Assembly (NCBI RefSeq): GCF_900104705.1
Contig: NZ_LT629734.1
Location: 1,984,001-2,048,000, forward strand
Direction: 5' to 3'
Source of the DNA: Agrococcus carbonis
GTDB taxonomy: Bacteria; Actinomycetota; Actinomycetes; Actinomycetales; Microbacteriaceae
DNA length: 64,000 nucleotides
Shown here: positions 59,109-64,000 of the stretch, one piece after another
Layout of the letters: each line of letters begins with the position of its first letter
How positions within the stretch are numbered: the stretch's first letter is position 1
Notes under the pieces: generated by a model
The model's input: the letters and a program-made list of their open reading frames with translations, nothing else
Databases searched by the model: none
What the model was told of the DNA's origin: nothing
Program-made: the position numbers and the translations under genes

Positions 59109-60497
59109 ATGGACGCGCGGCGCAGGGAAGCGAGCACTCGCTTCGCCCGACGCGCCCTCGCCGCCGGAGCCGCCTCCCTCGGCGCCGTCGCCCTGTCGCT
59201 GCTGCTCGGCGGCGCGGCCTCGAGCGCCGCGGACGACCCGGCTGCACCCGCCGACACCACCGTGCTCACCGCGACGGAGGACGCGCAGCCCGTGCCGGCG
59301 GCCGAGCCAGCACCCGCTCCCGAAGCTGCGCCGGAACCCGTGATCTCGGAGCCGCTGCCGGTCGTCACCGAGCCTGCGCCAGTGGCCGAGGAGTCGGCGC
59401 CGGTGGCCGAGGAGCCCGCGCCGGGCGACGCCCCGACGGCCGCGCCGCCGATCGCGTCGGGGGAGGCCGAAGCGCCCCCCGCGCAACCCGCGACCGACCC
59501 CGTCGCGGCCACAGCCGATGCGCCGGCCGCCGAGCCGACGGCGACCGCGACCGCTCCTGAGCCGGGTCCCGTCGCGACGACCGTCGCGACGACCGCCGCG
59601 ACGACCGCCGAACCCGTCGCCGAGGCGCAGCCCGCGCCCGAGGGTGCGGCTCCGGTCGCGGCTGTGGCACCCGACGTCGGCACGACCTCCGTCGTCGTGG
59701 CGCAGAGCGACTGGAGCGTCGCCGGCTCGATCGAGGCGCTCGTGGAGCGCCTGCTCGCCGGGGTCGCGCCCGAGGTCGAAGCCCAGCCCGATGACCCGGC
59801 AGCCGCCCCCGCAGAGGCGCTGCTGCCCCCGATGCTGCAGGCGATCGTGCAGGACGCGCTCGCTGACGCGCTCGACCGCTGGATCGACGGCCTCCTCAGC
59901 GAATCGGTGCGACAGTCGCTCGCCGACCTCGTGCGCGATGCGCTCCGCGAGAGCATCGCGGCGGCGCTCACGGATGCGGACGGCTGGCTGTCCTCCATGG
60001 CCGACGTCGTGGCCGATGCGCCGCTGGTCCTCGAGCACGCGGTCACGGATGCGCTGCGGGCGGCGTCACCGACGCAGGCTGCGGCGATCGCGCCCGCGGC
60101 GATGCTCGCGCTGGTCCGCGACCTCGCGCATCCGCCCGGTACTCCGGTCTCGCAGGCAGCGGCCGACGGTGCGATCGGCGCGCCGAGCCCGAGCGCCGCG
60201 GCCGCGCCGTCGCACGCGCAGGCAGACCCGCTCGAGGGAGCGGCGCGCGTCGGTACGAGCACCAAGCTCGACCGCGTCGCGGGGCCGCTCGCGCCCCGGA
60301 AGGTGCCGCTGCCCGCGCCGGCGGGCGTCCCTGCCGGAGCCGTCGGCGGCTCGTCGGGCGGCGTCGGCTCGACGCAGCCGCTCGCCATCACCGAGACCTA
60401 CGTGCTGCCCCGTCCAGGGGACGGCGCGAACGATGCGGACGAAGCGAGCCGCATCCCGGACTCGCTCCCGCAGGACTGCATCGCCCATCCGAACTGA
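59109..60497 (+). CDS. Secreted Ala/Pro-rich protein of unknown function
   Basis: 462 residues. N-terminal RRALAAGAASLGAVALSLLLGGAA is a signal peptide, with cleavage probably after ASSAA near residue 41. Residues about 45-195 are Pro/Ala/Glu/Thr-rich repeats (PAPEAAPEPV, VAEEPAP, TTVATTAATT). Residues about 200-335 are predicted amphipathic helices (IEALVERLLAG, LPPMLQAIVQDALADALDRWIDGLL, DLVRDALRESIAAAL). The C-terminal 80 residues are Gly/Pro-rich and end CIAHPN. No family recognised. It precedes the giant repeat protein by 83 bp and probably shares its promoter. The opposite-strand frame here is rejected for lack of promoter, SD and signal. Confidence 0.75.
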   Translation: MDARRREASTRFARRALAAGAASLGAVALSLLLGGAASSAADDPAAPADTTVLTATEDAQPVPAAEPAPAPEAAPEPVISEPLPVVTEPAPVAEESAPVAEEPAPGDAPTAAPPIASGEAEAPPAQPATDPVAATADAPAAEPTATATAPEPGPVATTVATTAATTAEPVAEAQPAPEGAAPVAAVAPDVGTTSVVVAQSDWSVAGSIEALVERLLAGVAPEVEAQPDDPAAAPAEALLPPMLQAIVQDALADALDRWIDGLLSESVRQSLADLVRDALRESIAAALTDADGWLSSMADVVADAPLVLEHAVTDALRAASPTQAAAIAPAAMLALVRDLAHPPGTPVSQAAADGAIGAPSPSAAAAPSHAQADPLEGAARVGTSTKLDRVAGPLAPRKVPLPAPAGVPAGAVGGSSGGVGSTQPLAITETYVLPRPGDGANDADEASRIPDSLPQDCIAHPN

Positions 60498-60498
60498 G

Positions 60499-60559
60499 TG
60501 GGGTCGTGACCGCGCGACGCGCGGAACGATGTCGGCCGCAACGATGCGGCTCGACCCCA
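60499..60559 (+). other. Self-complementary leader between the two secreted-protein genes
   Basis: TGGGGTCG (60499-60506) pairs with CGACCCCA (60552-60559), enclosing a second hairpin CCGCGC-GAC-GCGCGG (60510-60524). It has no T-tract and lies just before the SD (AAAGGGA) of the repeat-protein gene, so it may stabilise or modulate that message. Confidence 0.4.
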
Positions 60560-60580
60560 TCCACTTGAAAGGGATGAGCC

Positions 60581-63500
60581 ATGAAACAGCTCACCAAGCG
60601 CGCGCTGCTCGTCGTAGCGCTCGCTGGCGGCCTCTGGGCCGCAGGCACTGGCGTGGCCAGTGCCACGGAGGAGGGCTCCTTGAGCCCTGGCTCCGAAAGT
60701 CCACCGGTTGTGGCGACGGAGACCGTCGCTGAACCGGCAGCCGAGGCTCCGGCTACCGAGCCTGCGGCGCCGACTGCTGCGGATCCCGCCCCGGCGGCTC
60801 CGGCGGCTCCGCCCGCTGAGCCTCCGGCCCCGGCGGCTCCGGTCGCTGAGCCTCCGGCCCCGGCACCTCAGCCTGCAGCTCCCGAGGCACCAGCCCCGGC
60901 CCCTGCAGCGCCGGTCACCGAATCGGCAACCGCACCGGCCGCAGGGCCGGAGGCGGAGTCCGCACCGGTCACCACGACCGCGGCACCGACGTCGACGACG
61001 ACGTCGACGCCCACGTCGACCGGTGACGCGACGAGCGTGGGCTCGACCGGGTCGGCGACGGCGACGTCGTCGCCCACGGTCACGACGGGGACGCAGCCCA
61101 CGGGCTCGACCACCGCCGCGCCCACGACGACGCAGAGCGGCGGCGGCAGCGGCGTCCTGTCGGGCAACCAGCAGGTCACGAGCGGTGCCTACGCGTGCAA
61201 CTTCAGCGGCAACGCCATCTCGGTCTTCGGCGACGCGATCTCGGTCGGGTCGACGGGATCGGCGACGGCGACGTCGATGCCCTGGCTGTCGCTCTGGAGC
61301 GGCGGTCTGCTCACGGGCGGCAATATCCTGATCGACAGCTCGACTGGTGCCTGCAACATCAGCGGCATGGCGATCTCGGTGTTCGGCGATGCGAAGAGCA
61401 TCGACTCGACCGGGTCGGCGACGGCGACGTCGTCTCCCACGGCGAGCTCGTCGGGCAGCGGTGGAGGCGGCCTCCTGTCGGGCAACCAGCAGGTGGGCAG
61501 CTCCGCGACGGCATGGAACATCAGCGGCAACGCGATCTCCATCTTCGGCGACGCGAAGAGCATCAACTCGACCGGGTCCGCGACGGCGACGTCGTCCCCC
61601 TCGGCGAGCTCTTCGGGCGCCGGAGGCACGCTGTCGGGCAACCAGCAGGTCGGAAGCTCCGCGAGCGCGTGGAACTTCAGCGGCAACGCGATCTCCGTCT
61701 TCGGCGACGCGAAGAGCATCAACTCGACCGGGTCCGCGACGGCGACGTCGTCCCCCTCGGCGAGCTCTTCGGGCGGCGGAGGGATGCTCTCGGGGAACCA
61801 GCAGGTCGGCAGCTCGGCCGAGGCCTGGAACTTCAGCGGGAACGCGATCTCGGTGTTCGGCGACGCGAAGAGCATCGGCTCTGTCGGGTCGGCGACCGCG
61901 ACGTCGTCCCCGTCGGTCTCGTCCTCGGGCGAGTCGGACTGGGTGGCGTCGTTCATGGGCTGGCTGCTCTTCGGCAACCAGCAGGCTTGGAGCACGGCCG
62001 GCGCATGGAACATCAGCGGCAACGCGATCTCCGTGTTCGGCAGCGCGCTGAGCGAGGGCTCGACGGGTTCGGCGGAGGCGACGTCGTCGCCCGAGGTCGA
62101 GTCGTCGGGCGGCGAGGGTCTCCTGTCGGGCAACCAGCAGGTGACCAGCTCGGCCACGGCCACCAACTGGAGCGGCAACGCCGTCTCCGTGTTCGGTGAC
62201 GCGACGAGCGAGGACTCGACGGGTTCGGCCGAGGCGACGTCGTCGCCGCAGGTGCGCTCGTCGGGCAGTGAGGGGATGCTCTCGGGCAACCAGCAGGTCT
62301 CGTCCGAGGCTGAGGCGACGAACGTCAGCGGCAACGCCGTTGCGGTCTTCGGCGACGCCACGAGCGAGGACTCGACGGGTTCGGCGGAGGCGACGTCGTC
62401 GCCGCGCGTCCACTCGTCGGGCAGCGAGGGTCTCCTGTCGGGCAACCAGCAGGTGACCAGCTCGGCCACGGCCACGAACTGGAGCGGCAACGCTCTTGCG
62501 GTGTTCGGGGACGCGACGAGCGAGGACTCGACGGGTTCGGCGGAGGCGACGTCGTCGCCGCGCGTCGCCTCGTCGGGCAGCGACGGGATGGGCTCGGGCA
62601 ACCAGCAGGTCTCGTCCGAGGCTGAGGCGATGAACGTCAGCGGCAACGCCGTGGCGCTCTTCGGCGACGCCTCGAGCCACCACTCCGACGGCTGGGCGGA
62701 GGCGACCTCGTCGCCGCGCGTCCACTCGTCGGGCAGCGACGGTCTCCTCTCGGGGAACCAGCAGGTGACCAGCACGGCGTCGGCCACGAACTGGAGCGGC
62801 AACGCTCTTGCGGTGTTCGGGGACGCGTCGAGCAGGGGATCCGAAGGATCGGCCACGGCGACCTCGTCGCCGTCCGTCCGCTCGCACGGCAGCGATGGGA
62901 TGCTGTCGGGCAACCAGCACGTCAGCTCCGAGGCTTCGGCGATGAACGTCAGCGGCAATGCCGTTGCGCTCCTCGGCGACGCGCGGAGCTCGTGGTCGGA
63001 GGGCTCGGCCGAGGCGACGTCGTCGCCGCGGGTGCACTCGTCCGGCAGTGAGGGGATGCTCTCGGGCAACCAGCAGGTGATGAGCTCGGCCTCGGCCACC
63101 AACTGGAGCGGCAACGCTCTCGCGGTGCTCGGGGATGCGTCGAGCAGGGGATCCGAAGGATCGGCCACGGCGACCTCGTCGCCCTACGTCCGCTCCCACG
63201 GCAGCGATGGTCTGCTCTCGGGCAACCAGCAGGTCTGGTCCGATGCTGAGGCGATGAACGTCAGCGGCAATGCCGTTGCGCTCCTCGGCGACGCGTCGAG
63301 CCACCACTCCGACGGATGGGCCGAGGCGACCTCGTCGCCGCGGGTGCACTCGTCGGGAAGCGACGGGATGGGCTCGGGCAACCAGCAGGTGATGAGCTCG
63401 GCGTCGGCCACGAACTGGAGCGGCAACGCTCTGGCCGTGCTCGGCGACGCCACCAGCCGCGGCTCGTACGGATCGGCGGAGGCGACCTCGTCGCCCTACG

Positions 63501-64000
63501 TCCGGTCCCACGGCAGCGACGGTGTCCTGTCGGGCAACCAGCAGGTGATGTCCGACGCGTCGGCGATGAACGTCAGCGGCAACGCTGTCGCGCTCCTCGG
63601 CGACGCCCACTCCTCGTGGTCCGAGGGATCGGCCGAGGCGACCTCGTCGCCCCGCGTCCACTCCTCCGGCAGCGACGGCATGGGCTCGGGCAACCAGCAG
63701 GTGATGAGCGCGGCGTCCGCGGAGAACTGGAGCGGCAACGCTCTGGCGGTCCTCGGCGACGCGAGCAGCCGCGGCTCGTACGGATCGGCGGAGGCGACCT
63801 CGTCGCCGTACGTCCGGTCCCACGGCAGCGACGGCCTCCTGTCGGGCAACCAGCAGGTGACCTCGGATGCTGAGGCGATGAACGTCAGCGGCAACGCCGT
63901 GGCGCTCCTCGGCGATGCACGCAGCCACCACTCCGAGGGCTGGGCCGAGGCGACGTCGTCGCCCCGCGTCCACTCCTCGGGCAGCGATGGTGTCCTCTCC
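60581..64000 (+). CDS. Giant secreted tandem-repeat protein, chaplin-like repeats (3'-truncated by window edge)
   Basis: 1140 codons are open to the last base of the window. Residues 1-28 are a signal peptide (LTKRALLVVALAGGLWAAGTGVASA). Residues about 40-190 are Ala/Pro- then Thr/Ser-rich. From residue 192 there are 18 complete repeats and the start of a 19th, each built as LLSGNQQV...SGNA(I/V/L)(S/A)V(F/L)GDA.S..STGSAEATSSP. The SGN...GNAVxVxG core resembles the chaplin domain of Streptomyces surface proteins. Cysteines occur only in repeats 1 and 2. SD AAAGGGA precedes ATG 60581. No anchor is visible before the edge. Likely an extracellular or surface structural protein; function is inferred. 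Confidence 0.85.
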   Translation, partial: MKQLTKRALLVVALAGGLWAAGTGVASATEEGSLSPGSESPPVVATETVAEPAAEAPATEPAAPTAADPAPAAPAAPPAEPPAPAAPVAEPPAPAPQPAAPEAPAPAPAAPVTESATAPAAGPEAESAPVTTTAAPTSTTTSTPTSTGDATSVGSTGSATATSSPTVTTGTQPTGSTTAAPTTTQSGGGSGVLSGNQQVTSGAYACNFSGNAISVFGDAISVGSTGSATATSMPWLSLWSGGLLTGGNILIDSSTGACNISGMAISVFGDAKSIDSTGSATATSSPTASSSGSGGGGLLSGNQQVGSSATAWNISGNAISIFGDAKSINSTGSATATSSPSASSSGAGGTLSGNQQVGSSASAWNFSGNAISVFGDAKSINSTGSATATSSPSASSSGGGGMLSGNQQVGSSAEAWNFSGNAISVFGDAKSIGSVGSATATSSPSVSSSGESDWVASFMGWLLFGNQQAWSTAGAWNISGNAISVFGSALSEGSTGSAEATSSPEVESSGGEGLLSGNQQVTSSATATNWSGNAVSVFGDATSEDSTGSAEATSSPQVRSSGSEGMLSGNQQVSSEAEATNVSGNAVAVFGDATSEDSTGSAEATSSPRVHSSGSEGLLSGNQQVTSSATATNWSGNALAVFGDATSEDSTGSAEATSSPRVASSGSDGMGSGNQQVSSEAEAMNVSGNAVALFGDASSHHSDGWAEATSSPRVHSSGSDGLLSGNQQVTSTASATNWSGNALAVFGDASSRGSEGSATATSSPSVRSHGSDGMLSGNQHVSSEASAMNVSGNAVALLGDARSSWSEGSAEATSSPRVHSSGSEGMLSGNQQVMSSASATNWSGNALAVLGDASSRGSEGSATATSSPYVRSHGSDGLLSGNQQVWSDAEAMNVSGNAVALLGDASSHHSDGWAEATSSPRVHSSGSDGMGSGNQQVMSSASATNWSGNALAVLGDATSRGSYGSAEATSSPYVRSHGSDGVLSGNQQVMSDASAMNVSGNAVALLGDAHSSWSEGSAEATSSPRVHSSGSDGMGSGNQQVMSAASAENWSGNALAVLGDASSRGSYGSAEATSSPYVRSHGSDGLLSGNQQVTSDAEAMNVSGNAVALLGDARSHHSEGWAEATSSPRVHSSGSDGVLS
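61154..64000 (+). repeat. Tandem coding repeats, 156-bp unit in a 312-bp two-subtype register
   Basis: Repeats 1-6 vary in length (50-60 residues). Repeats 7-18 (62120-63991) are twelve units of exactly 52 codons. Within these, TNWSGNA(V/L)-type units and NVSGNAVA-type units alternate without exception, so the true period is 104 residues. The DNA is GC-rich enough to leave long spurious frames on the opposite strand. Confidence 0.9.

Noticed and set aside
59009..60391. 460-codon - strand frame opposite the secreted Ala/Pro-rich protein
   Set aside because: It looks superficially like a Ser/Ala-rich protein but has no SD, promoter or targeting signal, whereas the + strand has all three.
60398..63973. 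1191-codon open frame on the - strand under the repeat protein, and shorter - strand frames there
   Set aside because: The + strand frame has promoter, SD, signal peptide and meaningful repeats. A GC-rich tandem repeat without stops in one frame keeps other frames open too; the - strand product has no sensible start or fold.

Overview
The window is chromosomal DNA of a very GC-rich actinobacterium, most likely a member of the Microbacteriaceae. The evidence is the dense ATG/GTG-started operons with 1-4 bp stop/start overlaps, the order tsaE-tsaB-rimI-tsaD, the block sucC-sucD ... perM(DUF6350)-purN-purH, a monomeric NADP isocitrate dehydrogenase, a GuaB3-type IMPDH paralogue, DUF3817 next to guaA, an actinobacterial LexA box and a CIRCE-controlled groES. 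I cannot fix the genus. Nearly everything reads as ordinary housekeeping sequence. I see no rRNA, tRNA, CRISPR, prophage or transposase gene.

Layout. 0-3 kb: t6A tRNA-modification genes, the first apparently fused to the C-terminus of alanine racemase. 3-6 kb: three small membrane proteins and a THUMP-like methyltransferase. 6-7.3 kb: groES (CIRCE) and rarD. 7.4-13.4 kb: a branched-chain amino-acid type ABC system, with a + strand binding lipoprotein facing a - strand livHMGF operon across a REP-like array; LivH carries an extra extracellular domain. 13.5-24.3 kb: purine genes guaB, guaB3 and guaA, interleaved with a nuclease-like gene bracketed by direct repeats, a DUF4097-PadR pair with a double palindromic operator, glpD, SURF1 and DUF3817. 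24.3-30 kb: a membrane protein, a YCII/ECF42 sigma pair, sufS-sufU, a BASS transporter and a VOC protein. 30-38 kb: DUF1801, a YccA-like membrane protein, GDPD, PcrA helicase, DUF5671 and small genes. 38-41 kb: a VOC protein, then a metal-transport neighbourhood (lipoprotein-CDF pair and a convergent VIT protein). 41-52 kb: sucCD, an MBL-fold hydrolase, a second repeat-bracketed nuclease-like gene, icd, perM, purN and purH. 52-58 kb: a P-loop kinase, a heterodimeric ABC exporter preceded by a 25-codon ORF, a GNAT protein and a PfkB sugar kinase. 58.2-59 kb: an SOS-boxed ImuA'-like gene without imuB or dnaE2. 59-64 kb: two secreted proteins, the second a giant tandem-repeat protein that runs off the window.

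The most interesting parts are (i) the 60.6-64 kb secreted protein, in which 52-residue chaplin-like repeats alternate strictly between two subtypes; (ii) two unrelated-in-sequence but structurally parallel loci where an AbiEi-like/DUF559-like nuclease gene sits between two copies of a 66-75 bp palindromic repeat; (iii) the orphan ImuA' gene under a perfect LexA box; (iv) the LivH fusion; and (v) a recurrent TAnnnT hexamer 6-8 nt before start codons, implying many leaderless transcripts.
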